Assembly (NCBI GenBank): GCA_021823625.1
Contig: JAKANS010000004.1
Coordinates: 1 to 64,000, forward strand
Source of the DNA: a bacterium
GTDB lineage: Bacteria > Verrucomicrobiota > Verrucomicrobiia > Limisphaerales > J093
Reading direction: 5' to 3'
Length of the DNA: 64,000 nt
Shown here: positions 8,524 to 18,144 of the stretch, in pieces
Layout: each line of letters begins with the position of its first letter
Numbering within the stretch: position 1 is the first letter of the stretch
Translations under genes and position numbers: made by a program
The notes under the pieces: model-generated
Told to the model about the DNA's origin: nothing
The model's database searches: none
What the model saw: the letters and a program-made list of their open reading frames with translations, nothing else

Positions 8524-9141
8524 CTACCGCCGAGGCGGAAACAGGACCACCCAGGCCGTTTTGCCTAGAATCGCCAGATCACCGAGGAACGATTGCTGAC
8601 GCACATACGCCTCGTAGAGGTCCAGTTTTTGGGGCAGCACCACGTCGCGATAGGTTCGTTCCGGATTCGCCGACCGGGCGAGGAATTCCTCCTCGTGACG
8701 AAACTGGATGCTGGCTGGATCCGTGATTCCCGGGCGCACCTCCAGGACTTTCGCCCAACGTTCCGGATAAACCTCCACCCACTTGCGCACTTCAGGGCGA
8801 GGGCCCACGAGCGACATGTCGCCGCGAAGAACGTTCCAAAGTTGGGGCAGCTCATCGAACTTGGTCCGACGGAGAAAGCGACCTAAGGGTGTCACGCGCT
8901 GGATATTCCCCGGGGCGAATGCACCCCTTTCTGCGTCAGCGAGCACGGTCATAGTGCGAAATTTGCAGAGTGTAAAGTCGCGGCCGTTCCAGCCCACGCG
9001 TTGCTGCCGAAACAATACGGGCGGGCCACCTGTCAGTTCCACCGCAAGAGCCAACACCAGGAGCACCGGGCTAAGGACTACCAGCCCCACTGCGGCACAG
9101 CAGAAATCAAACGTCCGTTTGGCCCAGTGAACATCACGCAT
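8524..9141 (-). CDS. undecaprenyl-phosphate sugar phosphotransferase (WcaJ/initiating sugar transferase)
   Basis: KRTFDFCCAAVGLVVLSP, FRQQRVGWNGRDFTLCKFRTM, RRTKFDELPQLWNVLRGDMSLVGPRPE. Confidence 0.9.
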   Translation of the reverse strand: MRDVHWAKRTFDFCCAAVGLVVLSPVLLVLALAVELTGGPPVLFRQQRVGWNGRDFTLCKFRTMTVLADAERGAFAPGNIQRVTPLGRFLRRTKFDELPQLWNVLRGDMSLVGPRPEVRKWVEVYPERWAKVLEVRPGITDPASIQFRHEEEFLARSANPERTYRDVVLPQKLDLYEAYVRQQSFLGDLAILGKTAWVVLFPPRR

Positions 9142-9187
9142 GCTGTGAAACCTGCCATTTGCATTCTCCAGCGTACTGAATATCCGT

Positions 9188-10465
9188 TCAGCCGGATGCC
9201 CGCGATGCGCGCGCGATGATGAGCTGGAGGTGCGCCTCAAGCTCGGCATACACCTTCTCCGCCACGAAGCAGGCGTTGTACGCCTTCGCCGCCTGGTCGG
9301 CCATCTTCCTCAACCGTTCGGGATGCCCCCGCAGCGCCTGGACCAGCCGTGCCAGACCTTGGACATCTCCATAGGCATAACTCTCGCCACATCCTTCCTT
9401 CTGTAAAAAACGATGCAAGGCTCCTTCCCGGGGGCAGGAGATCACCGGCAGTCCCGCGCTCAAGTACTCAATCGCCTTATTGTTGATGCTCGCCAGAAAG
9501 TCGTAGCGGGACGGCATCGGGTCCAAACCGGCTTGGGATCGTCGCAGCAGCACATGAAGCTGCGAAGCTCCGACCCACCCTGGCAGCAGCACCGATTTGA
9601 GTTCCTGAGCGCGGAGCTGATAATGCGCCAGCCGCTCTCCGGTACCGCAAATGACCATCTGATGATCAACACCGATGGCTTCCAGTGCCCGGGACGCCTC
9701 AATAACCGTGTCGAGGTCGAGCTGCCGGCCCAAGGTTCCCGCGAAACAAAGCTGGAAGATGCCATCCCCGGCCCGCACCCCCTGAGCGTCCCAGAACCGG
9801 CCGGCCGCCTCGATCTCCAGGTCGCCGGGCACCCGCGCAGGATACGCCAGCGGAAAAGTCCGATCCCAATCCGTTCTGGAGCGGCCCGTCCGGGCGATTC
9901 CCCAGTCAACAAACTCATCGGTGATTCCGATAATGGCTGTCGCCCGGCGACACGCGCGGCGGGCCTGTCGGTACAGCGGCCAGGTCGCTGCCCTGATCCC
10001 GGGACGCAACAGGGGGTGAAAATGGTCCGCAAAGATGTCGGGCCACATATCCCTCATGTCGAGCACCACCGGAATGCCTCGCTCGGCTCCAAATGCGGTC
10101 GCGGCGTCGCACAACTCGATCGTCGGCAAAGAACACACGATAATATCCGGAGGCGGCAGATTGGCGACCTGCATCAGAAAGCGGCGCGCCAACTCACGGT
10201 GATTCCGGATCCGGGCGAGCGAAATGTTCCGGTTGTAAGCCCGCCCGTGCAGCAGGTGGACGGCGAGTCCGGGTTGCAGCTCGATCACCGTATCCCGTTC
10301 GAACATCTGTTCCTTTCGGGAATGGCTGAAAGTGGACGACCACCAGCGAACCGCATGTCCCTTTTCCACCAGGGTCTGGGCAATCAAGCCCGTTCGCATC
10401 AAACGATCGTCCGTGTGAATGCCAACTGGCACGGGTTCACCGGTCTGGATGAGCCAGCAATTCAT
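9188..10465 (-). CDS. glycosyltransferase family 4 protein
   Basis: GT-B architecture, MNCWLIQTGEPVP start, C-terminal NNKAIEYLSAGLPVISCP motif. Confidence 0.8.
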   Translation of the reverse strand: MNCWLIQTGEPVPVGIHTDDRLMRTGLIAQTLVEKGHAVRWWSSTFSHSRKEQMFERDTVIELQPGLAVHLLHGRAYNRNISLARIRNHRELARRFLMQVANLPPPDIIVCSLPTIELCDAATAFGAERGIPVVLDMRDMWPDIFADHFHPLLRPGIRAATWPLYRQARRACRRATAIIGITDEFVDWGIARTGRSRTDWDRTFPLAYPARVPGDLEIEAAGRFWDAQGVRAGDGIFQLCFAGTLGRQLDLDTVIEASRALEAIGVDHQMVICGTGERLAHYQLRAQELKSVLLPGWVGASQLHVLLRRSQAGLDPMPSRYDFLASINNKAIEYLSAGLPVISCPREGALHRFLQKEGCGESYAYGDVQGLARLVQALRGHPERLRKMADQAAKAYNACFVAEKVYAELEAHLQLIIARASRASG

Positions 10466-10491
10466 GTAGAAAACGCGGGAATCATGGAGAG

Positions 10492-10880
10492 TTATGTTTC
10501 TTCCCTTTTCCCGGTATCGTACGCACATGCCTTCATTTGTTCCACCCAACCATTTAAGTCTGCTCCCAATTCTTTGGCCAGCAGAACGCTCTCCCGGAAA
10601 ATGGCCACGGCCTGTGGCGACGCGGCGAGGGGTTCCGGATGGAAGTTCAGAGAGACACATCCACGCACCTCCCGAACCTTGACCAGCACATCGCGGACGA
10701 TTGCCAGTGCCTCTGCGACACTCTTACCCTCCACGGCGGTATCCATGAAGGCCATGGGCGCGATCCCCACCGAACTTGGCCGGCCCGCCACTCGATCAAA
10801 GCCATGATAGGGCGGAGCTGGATACCGGATATACTCGATTCCGTTCATCCGTTCCGTGGTCCGGCTTACAATGGGAGCCC
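10492..10880 (-). pseudogene. C-terminal fragment resembling polysaccharide deacetylase-type protein
   Basis: VGIAPMAFMDTAVEGKSVAEALAIVRDVLVKVREVRGCVSLNFHPE; no N-terminal catalytic half upstream. Confidence 0.4.
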
Positions 10881-11038
10881 CATCGGGCGTGTGTTGTTGC
10901 CCTCGCGCGCGAGTACCCAACTGTCATAATCTGGATATTGTGACCCTTCCTCATCCACTCCCGTGCAAGACAGGACGGTCGGCACTCCCTCCAAATCGCG
11001 GCGAGCTGGCGTAGTGATTGATAAAACAGGATGTTCAT
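10877..11038 (-). pseudogene. N-terminal fragment of GT4 glycosyltransferase
   Basis: MNILFYQSLRQLAAIWRECRPSCLAREWMRKGHNIQIMTVGYS resembles GT4 N-termini (..YRPSYLAREWVRLGHNV..); ends abruptly. Confidence 0.55.
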
Positions 11039-11072
11039 GAAACGTACAAGCAGCGATTCGCCGAAGTCTCGC

Positions 11073-12314
11073 CTACATGCGTTGATCAAGCGATTTTCCC
11101 GTCTCCACGTGCCGAAACTGCGGCACCACGGCGGCCAAGAGAGCCGCAATATCGGACTTGCTGATCGGTGTTGCGGCATCGACGATCAGCCGCTCCAACT
11201 CGGCAAGCAGCGCCGCGACGGCGCCCTTCGGAGCCGGCACGTAGGAAACCGCCAGCAATTCCCGCATCTGAATTTCCAAGGCCGTTTCGCCATCGCCGAC
11301 GAACTCCTCGTAGGCTTTTTCGCCGCTGGTGTCCAAGGGCGACACCATGAGCGGATAACGGCCGAGTTTCCTATCGGTTTGGACGCTGGTCCTCGCTTTC
11401 GTCTCGTCGCAATAGCGTTCCGGCTCGAAGCCAACGTAGCGCAAAACCGCTTCCGCCACGGATTCGAGATCGTGCAAATCGGCGGCCGGATCGAGCCGCG
11501 GCACCAGAATGTGGCGGGGCGGGGCGCAAAACGCCGCCAGCAGACAGATTTGTCCAGCCTCGGCGAGAGAGACGAAGAAACGCCGTGTCTGGCTAGGAAC
11601 GGAGAACGGCTGTCCCTTCTGCAATCGTTTCAGAAATCCGTCCAATAAACTGCCGTCGGAAAAAGCGACGTTGGCGAACCGCGCGGAGACGACCTCGGCC
11701 TCCAGCGAGGGAGCGGCCTCGCGGGAAAACACCGCGTGTTCCATGACGCGTTTGCTCGCGCCCATCATGTTCACCGGATTGGCCGCCTTGTCGGTTGACA
11801 CGCAGAAATATCGCTTCAGTCCGCCGATTTCGGCGAGCCAGCGAAGCAATCGCGCCTGTTTCACAAGATTCGTGTCCATCATCTGGAGCAGTGAACAGAC
11901 GTCTTTTTCCGAGCGGACGTGTTTCAAGGCGGCGAAATTCAGAACGTAGTCGTAAGGCGGCGTTTCTCGCAGCATACGCCGCATGATGGTCGAACCAAAA
12001 TCGATCGGCAGGCAACGAAACTCCGGGACCGAAAGTGCACGGGGACTCCCGCGCAAGGTGCGAACAAGTTCCGCCAGCGTGTTTTCGTTGAAATCAACCA
12101 CGTGGAGCGCTTGCGGACGAAACGCGGCGATCGCAGCCACGGTGGAAGAGCCGATGCTGCCGGCTCCCCCCACGACCAAGATACGGCTTCCGGCGATGCG
12201 CGATGACAACTCGTCGCGGCGCAATTCCACGTCCGCGTCAAAGAGGCTTTCCGCGCGGCCGGTCGCCAGCGGTGTTAGGGATTCAACAGTCATTCGGGTC
12301 ACGTCAGGTGCCAT
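11073..12314 (-). CDS. CapD/FlaA1-like polysaccharide biosynthesis NAD-dependent dehydratase
   Basis: ILVVGGAGSIGSSTV, AALKHVRSEKD, VSTDKAANPVNMMGASKR. Confidence 0.8.
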   Translation of the reverse strand: MAPDVTRMTVESLTPLATGRAESLFDADVELRRDELSSRIAGSRILVVGGAGSIGSSTVAAIAAFRPQALHVVDFNENTLAELVRTLRGSPRALSVPEFRCLPIDFGSTIMRRMLRETPPYDYVLNFAALKHVRSEKDVCSLLQMMDTNLVKQARLLRWLAEIGGLKRYFCVSTDKAANPVNMMGASKRVMEHAVFSREAAPSLEAEVVSARFANVAFSDGSLLDGFLKRLQKGQPFSVPSQTRRFFVSLAEAGQICLLAAFCAPPRHILVPRLDPAADLHDLESVAEAVLRYVGFEPERYCDETKARTSVQTDRKLGRYPLMVSPLDTSGEKAYEEFVGDGETALEIQMRELLAVSYVPAPKGAVAALLAELERLIVDAATPISKSDIAALLAAVVPQFRHVETGKSLDQRM

Positions 12315-13422
12315 GTGTTTGCACCACTTCTTCGAGTATTGCGGAGAGCGTTTGCATGTTCCGCGAGGCGTCGGCCCGCTCCAGCACCAATCGGCGATTG
12401 ATCTCCGCGGCCCGCGCGCGCCCGGCCGGATCCGCCATGGCCCTCGCCAGCGCCGTGGCCAACTCCTCCGGCCGGTCGAGAGGGACCAGGATTCCGTTTC
12501 CCAAAGCCGGGTCGACCCATTCACGGTTCGGCGGAATGTCGGAAAGCACCGGGAACAGTCCGCATGCGAGAGCTTCCAAAGTTGAAATCGACGTCCCGTC
12601 CGACCGCGACAGCGAAACGTACACGTGCGAAGATCTCAGAATCGATAGAAGCCGGCCCTCGGTTACGCCGCCCAAGAATTCCACTCGCCCGCGCCTGTCG
12701 GCTGTTAGAAGCTTATCAGCCAGCGATCGCACGGACGCCAGCAGCGGACCGCTGGACAGGAAACTGACGCGAAAATCGGGCACCGGCTCGGGGAGCAAGG
12801 CCAGCGCGCGAATCAAATACTCGTTGTTGTAAATCGGCAGGAATCCCCGTGTGCATGCGATATGAACCGGCGACGCCGGCGGCTCGCCGGGCGAATATCG
12901 TTCGCGGTCCACACCCAAATACAGCGGCGTGATGTTCGCTCGCGGCGCAAGACTGCGCGTGCGCTCGGCCAAATACAGGCCGTTAACAAACACCTTGTCG
13001 GCGCTGACGAGCATCTTTCGGCCCAACCATTTTCTAAAGCCGCCTATTCTCAAAACGTCGCTTCCCACGACATACGTCGCATACGGTCGGCAACCGCTCA
13101 CGTACGCCATAAGCAGGAGTCCCCCGCTGTAAAGCGACAGGACCACGTCCGCCCGGCAGTCGCGGACAATCTTCCGCAAGGGGATCGCCCCCATGCTATA
13201 GCGCAAGCTGGAGCGGGTCGGCACGTCGATCAGGTGTACACCGGCTACCGATCGTTGGAAGGAGTCGATGTCCTGCGCGTGGGATTGTGGACTTGCTCCG
13301 AGATAGCCGATGTCCGATCGCCGGAAATCGACGATATGCACGGCATGGTTCAGACGAGTCAACCATAAGGCCGTGTTCCTCGACCACGGCGACTCGAGCG
13401 GTAGCAGCGCAACGATTCGCAT
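12304..13422 (-). CDS. glycosyltransferase family 4 protein
   Basis: MRIVALLPLESPW start; DGTSISTLEALACGLFPVLSDIP. Confidence 0.8.
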   Translation of the reverse strand: MRIVALLPLESPWSRNTALWLTRLNHAVHIVDFRRSDIGYLGASPQSHAQDIDSFQRSVAGVHLIDVPTRSSLRYSMGAIPLRKIVRDCRADVVLSLYSGGLLLMAYVSGCRPYATYVVGSDVLRIGGFRKWLGRKMLVSADKVFVNGLYLAERTRSLAPRANITPLYLGVDRERYSPGEPPASPVHIACTRGFLPIYNNEYLIRALALLPEPVPDFRVSFLSSGPLLASVRSLADKLLTADRRGRVEFLGGVTEGRLLSILRSSHVYVSLSRSDGTSISTLEALACGLFPVLSDIPPNREWVDPALGNGILVPLDRPEELATALARAMADPAGRARAAEINRRLVLERADASRNMQTLSAILEEVVQTHGT

Positions 13423-14354
13423 CACTTCCCCTCGCTCATAACATATCGCCAGGCGTTCCCGAGCGACTCCTCGATGGAAATGGTCGGCGTGAATCCGCAG
13501 GCGCGACGGGCTCTTTCCCAACTGCCAAAAATTACGGCCGTGTCGGTCGGATTCACCAACCGCGGGTTCACGCGATATTCGATCGGGCGATCGGAATGTG
13601 ACAAGAGCGTTTGCACGACGTCTCGAATCGCGACCGGCACTCCGGAACAAAGGTTGAACACCTCTCCCCAGTGTTCTCCGCGTATCAGCCGCACATAGCC
13701 GTCGACGACGTCCTCGACGGCGACGAAATCACGTTGCGAGTCGAGATTTCCGATGGAAACGACCGGCGGGCCGTCAGAGGCCAGCACCTGCTTCGCGCGA
13801 TCCAAAATCGCTCCCACCACCAGCGACGCCGGCACGCCGGCGCCAACGATGTTGAAGGGCCTTGCGACAACCACTTTCACGCCCCGATGTAGGGCAAAAT
13901 CCTGCGCGGCCAAACACAGGGCGTGTTTGCTCACAGCGTAAGCTCCGCTCGGTCGGCACGGATGATCTTCCGTCAGCGGCATGTCGGTTGCGGGAGCGTG
14001 GCCGTATTCGGCGGCGGACCCCACAACCAGCACGCGAGCTTGCGGCACCGTCTCACGCACGCACTCCAACAGATGGACTCCCCCCAGAAGATTCACTCGA
14101 TAGAGATCGTCGGTGTCGCCTCGGACAAGTCCTGCCAAGTGGAAGACCAAATCCGGTCGAACTTGTCGGATGATCGCCGCCGTGTCCACCGCCCGCGCGA
14201 GGTCTGCCGTCACATAGTCGTCGAACGGAATGGCGTCCGGCGGGTTGGCTCGCAGATCGGCGCCGACGACCCGAACGCCACCTTCGGCGGCCAAAGCCCG
14301 GGCCAAGTGGCTCGCGCAAAATCCGCAGGCGCCGGTGATCAGAGCTGTTTGCAT
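13422..14354 (-). CDS. NAD-dependent epimerase/dehydratase (GDP-6-deoxymannose reductase-like)
   Basis: ALITGACGFCASHLARAL, SAAEYG, YAVSKHA. Confidence 0.75.
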   Translation of the reverse strand: MQTALITGACGFCASHLARALAAEGGVRVVGADLRANPPDAIPFDDYVTADLARAVDTAAIIRQVRPDLVFHLAGLVRGDTDDLYRVNLLGGVHLLECVRETVPQARVLVVGSAAEYGHAPATDMPLTEDHPCRPSGAYAVSKHALCLAAQDFALHRGVKVVVARPFNIVGAGVPASLVVGAILDRAKQVLASDGPPVVSIGNLDSQRDFVAVEDVVDGYVRLIRGEHWGEVFNLCSGVPVAIRDVVQTLLSHSDRPIEYRVNPRLVNPTDTAVIFGSWERARRACGFTPTISIEESLGNAWRYVMSEGK

Positions 14355-15073
14355 GGCACGGAATCGGGGGAAGGAAGGAACCGCGACGGAGCATCCACGA
14401 AATCGGCGCTGGCCTGTTGGTAATCGTCAAAACGGCCGATATCCTGCCAATAACAGTCGGTTTTGTAACAATACACGGGTTTTCCCGCACAGCGCATCGC
14501 CGACATCAACTCGGGCATCTGAAACGGACCGGAAGGAGGAATGAATTCTAGGCATCGCCGCGACAACACGTTGATTCCCATGCTGACGTCGTAGGGGATC
14601 GTCGGTTTCTCGACGTAGTCGCCCAACTGTCCATCCGGCGTCGTTTGGACGACGCCATAGTCAATTTTGACTTCGCGATGATGGATCGCGATGGTTCCCC
14701 AGGCGCCATGGCGCCGGTGCGATTCCAGGAGTTCACGGTAGTTCAGCGTCGTCAACAAGTCACCGTTCATCACGAGGAAGTCGTCCTCCACATTCTGAAG
14801 AAGACGGATAGGCCCGGCAGTGCCCAGGGGCTCTTCCTCCGTAAAGTAGTCGATGATCAGCCCGAAGCGCGAGCCGTCGCCGATGGTGGCGGCGAAAAAA
14901 TGCCCCATATGCCCCAACGTAACAACCACGCGGCGCATTCCAGCGGCAGCCAACTGGCAGAGAACAATTTCAAGAATCGGCACGTCGCCCAAAGGAAGCA
15001 GCGGTTTGGGGATCGTCATGGTGAATGGTTTCAACCGCGTGCCTTTTCCACCCGCGAGAATGACCGCCATCAT
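14339..15073 (-). CDS. sugar-1-phosphate nucleotidyltransferase
   Basis: MMAVILAGGKGTRLKPFTMTIPKPLLPLGDVPILE. Confidence 0.9.
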   Translation of the reverse strand: MMAVILAGGKGTRLKPFTMTIPKPLLPLGDVPILEIVLCQLAAAGMRRVVVTLGHMGHFFAATIGDGSRFGLIIDYFTEEEPLGTAGPIRLLQNVEDDFLVMNGDLLTTLNYRELLESHRRHGAWGTIAIHHREVKIDYGVVQTTPDGQLGDYVEKPTIPYDVSMGINVLSRRCLEFIPPSGPFQMPELMSAMRCAGKPVYCYKTDCYWQDIGRFDDYQQASADFVDAPSRFLPSPDSVPCKQL

Positions 15074-15158
15074 GATATTCGCTCCTTCCGCCGCGAGGAC
15101 TCAATCGTCTTATCGAGGGGTTGTGATTCCCGGATGTCTCGCATAAACGAAATGTCCC

Positions 15159-16271
15159 TTATGAACACAGGCTTGCATAGGCATCGCCGGCCACTTGATG
15201 CGTGAACGGCAGCAAATCAGCGTCGCTAACACGACCGGAACGTTTGTCCGACAAACCGGCGAGAATGGCCTCCGCAAGGGCGTTCTCGTCCCGCGGGGGC
15301 ACCAGCCGGCCGAGGCGGCCGTCTTGCAGAATCTCCCGCGGGCCGCTCATGCAGTCCGTGGATACCACCGGGCAACCACAGGCCATGGCTTCGATGAGCA
15401 CCGTGGGCAGGGCTTCCCAAGCCGATGACAAGGCGAACAGGGACGCTCGCTTCATGTAAACGTATGGATTGCGAACCACGCCGGGCAAGGCCACTTGATC
15501 GGCAATGCCCAGCGACCGGGCAAGCTGTTCCAGGGTGGAGCGCTCCTCGCCTTCCCCCAGAATTATTAGGCGGACTTCCCGTGCCTTCCGAACCCGAGCG
15601 AAGGCGCGGAGCAAGTTGGGAAAATCCTTTTGGGCAGTCAATCGCCCCACGCCCAACACGACCGCCGGCTGCCCCGGCTGAAACCACGGATGGTCGAGAA
15701 GCTCCTCCGCGGCCCGAAGCATCGTCGGGCCGATGACCGGGTTGTAAATGACCGTGATCCGCTCACGCGAAATCTTCGCTAACCGGGCAAAATCGTCGGC
15801 GGTTCCGCGCGAAACGGAAACGATTTCGTCGGCGAGCGGCACACCCATCAGCACCGCGCGGATCACCAGTCGCTTCCGAAACGAATGCGTACCAAGCAGG
15901 GATTGCGAGATCGTTTGATGTAATGTCGCTATCGTGCGAACGCCCACCCTCGCCACCTTCGCCGCTAAAACCGCGGCCAGGTTGCAATGGTCGAGCGCCG
16001 AAATCAAAACCTGGGGACGTTCGCGACGCAGATAACGAATCAGGCCCGGAACGGCGAATCGCATGTGCAAACATCCCAATTCGCAAATGCGAACCGAGCG
16101 GGGGATCGTCTCCAAGTAAGCCGCATCCTTGAGCACGCCCACAAGCAATACGACCTCGAATCCTCGTTCCGCCAGCGCGCCCGCCAAGTTCGCGAAAACC
16201 CGTTCCGCGCCCCCTGACCCCAAATCAGGGATAAACAGAACGACTGTTTTCTTTTTGGCGGACAACATCAT
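15159..16271 (-). CDS. glycosyltransferase family 4 protein
   Basis: GSGGAERVFANLAGAL; EALPTVLIEAMACGCPVVSTDCMSGPREI. Confidence 0.85.
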   Translation of the reverse strand: MMLSAKKKTVVLFIPDLGSGGAERVFANLAGALAERGFEVVLLVGVLKDAAYLETIPRSVRICELGCLHMRFAVPGLIRYLRRERPQVLISALDHCNLAAVLAAKVARVGVRTIATLHQTISQSLLGTHSFRKRLVIRAVLMGVPLADEIVSVSRGTADDFARLAKISRERITVIYNPVIGPTMLRAAEELLDHPWFQPGQPAVVLGVGRLTAQKDFPNLLRAFARVRKAREVRLIILGEGEERSTLEQLARSLGIADQVALPGVVRNPYVYMKRASLFALSSAWEALPTVLIEAMACGCPVVSTDCMSGPREILQDGRLGRLVPPRDENALAEAILAGLSDKRSGRVSDADLLPFTHQVAGDAYASLCS

Positions 16272-17469
16272 AGCGTGATCGTTCGGGGAATTGCCTGGGG
16301 ATTGCACTTGCCTGACGCGATCGCCGGGCCAAGATTGCCGCATAATGGGCCATAAGAAGGCCGTAAATCAGCCATGTATCTTTGTGGTACTCCCAAGTCA
16401 ATGCCATCGAGCAGGTGGCCCACACTGCAAAGACGCCAAGCCATAACGCGCGTTCCAGTCGCGGCAGCCGCCGGATCATTTTGAACAAAAGAAACCAAAA
16501 TACAGCGGCCAGGACAAAGCCGACAACCCCGGTCTCGACCAGAATCGTAACGAAAGTATTGTGCGAGACGTTAGGTTTTTCCAACTCCGATTCGGTAAGC
16601 AAACGAAAGCATCCGGCGCCGGCCCCTTGAATAGGATGTGAAGTCCAATATTTCAGTCCCACTCTCCAATACTCCACGCGCTCTTGAAACGTGTGGGCCT
16701 GCGTTCCCTCGGCAAAGCGATCGAATACCTGCACGCTAACGATACGGGGAACATAGTAAGCCGTAGCGCACGCCACGATAAGTAAAGCGATAATGGTTTT
16801 GATGCCTTTTACCTTCGCCATCAGGGCTATGACAACAATGTCAACCGCAAGCCCAATGATTCCCATTCGCGAGGCGGTCAGAAGCACTCCGATGGCTGCA
16901 CATGGCACGAAAGCCCAAAGCAGCTTGCGCAAAAGAACAATTTTTGCCGCGGGTCGAATTGCCAAATAAGCGGCCATGACAATTGCGATACAGAGGGTCG
17001 CGGCGAGGTCATTCTGATTCATATCGCCGCCGGTGAGGCGTTCAAGCCCGTTGCTTGGGGCATTTACAGCCTGAAGCTCCGCGAACAACGTCACCAAAGA
17101 GACGCTCGCGCCGCCGATGTAGCTAAGCATGACCCAAACAATTCGGTCTTGCGTATCGGCAAACTGATAAATCAACCCAACGAAAAAAAAGACCTGAAGA
17201 AAGGTAATGCCGCGCGCTACTGAGTGTTCAAAACTGATGCTCCAGAACATAGAAGCGAGCGTCCACACCACATAAAAGGCCAGAACCACCAAAGCCGGCG
17301 GCCACTTGCGCACTCGAACCCGTATTAGTACTGCAAGGCCAGCCACGAAAAGTGTCGCGCCCCCCAACAACACGGACGCGGTGGTCATTCCGGGGATGAC
17401 GGCCATTTCCTGCCAGGGAATGCAAAATACTAAGAGGCAGAGCAGGATGAAAGTTAAACGCGACATCAA
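16225..17469 (-). CDS. O-antigen ligase/polymerase (Wzy/WaaL-like) membrane protein
   Basis: Multiple TM segments; periplasmic-loop motif SHPIQGAGAGCFR ... SHNTFVTILVETGVVG. Confidence 0.8.
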   Translation of the reverse strand: MMSRLTFILLCLLVFCIPWQEMAVIPGMTTASVLLGGATLFVAGLAVLIRVRVRKWPPALVVLAFYVVWTLASMFWSISFEHSVARGITFLQVFFFVGLIYQFADTQDRIVWVMLSYIGGASVSLVTLFAELQAVNAPSNGLERLTGGDMNQNDLAATLCIAIVMAAYLAIRPAAKIVLLRKLLWAFVPCAAIGVLLTASRMGIIGLAVDIVVIALMAKVKGIKTIIALLIVACATAYYVPRIVSVQVFDRFAEGTQAHTFQERVEYWRVGLKYWTSHPIQGAGAGCFRLLTESELEKPNVSHNTFVTILVETGVVGFVLAAVFWFLLFKMIRRLPRLERALWLGVFAVWATCSMALTWEYHKDTWLIYGLLMAHYAAILARRSRQASAIPRQFPERSRYDVVRQKENSRSVYP

Positions 17470-17589
17470 GCGCTCGGATTTCTTGCGTGTGTATTCTTCT
17501 TACCGTCTCTGCGCCGGTTGCCCTGTGATAAGATGTCAAGCCACTGGCAGCCGATGCAGCCGCATCGTATCAATCCGTAGAGCTACGCG

Positions 17590-17734
17590 GAATGTGTACC
17601 GGCGGCGAACTGCGGTAATCGATGGGAATCCACCAAGGCCATGCGGCGCACGAATTCGTGGATCGCGTAGTCTCTTCCAAAAGCAGCTCCGCCAGACAGG
17701 AGCCCGTAATGCCAGTAATGCAAGCGTGCTTCAT
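17590..17734 (-). pseudogene. degraded N-terminal remnant of GDP-mannose 4,6-dehydratase
   Basis: MKHACITGITG-SCLAELLLE then, in a shifted frame, GRDYAIHEFVRRM; compare family start MKxALITGITGQDGSYLAELLLExGYxVHGxxRR. Confidence 0.5.
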
Positions 17735-17842
17735 GGACCCTTTTCCTTACCGATCCATTTGCACAACTCGGCGACCACTATCGCAGGTTGAAGCTGCTTC
17801 GCGGTTTCCATGGCGTTTTCCCACCAGGCAACGTCGCATCGC

Positions 17843-18114
17843 CTAGTCCTTTCGCAGGCGCAGCAAGGCCTCACGCAACGCGCCGCCGTCGGTTTTTAGA
17901 CGATTAAACCACATTGGGTTTTCTGCAAGAATCGCGTCAGAAAACAATCGGGCGGCGAATGCCCCAGAATGTGACGGCCATAGATGAGATACTCGATCGT
18001 CTTCGTCGGGAAAATCGTTCGATACTCTTCCGGCGACCTGCAACCGGCAAAGTCGTGAGGGAGGATTCGAGAATCGGCCCTGCCGCCCGCTAGCTTTGGC
18101 ATAAACATAGTCAC
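17843..18114 (-). pseudogene. C-terminal remnant of glycosyltransferase, paralogous to 18145..19281
   Basis: IFPTKTIEYLIYGRHILGHSPPDCFLT vs intact NFPTKTMEYLCSGRPILVHSPPDSYLT; continues in another frame. Confidence 0.65.
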
Positions 18115-18144
18115 TTTGGTCTTCTTCTCGTTCTCGGTGTCAAA

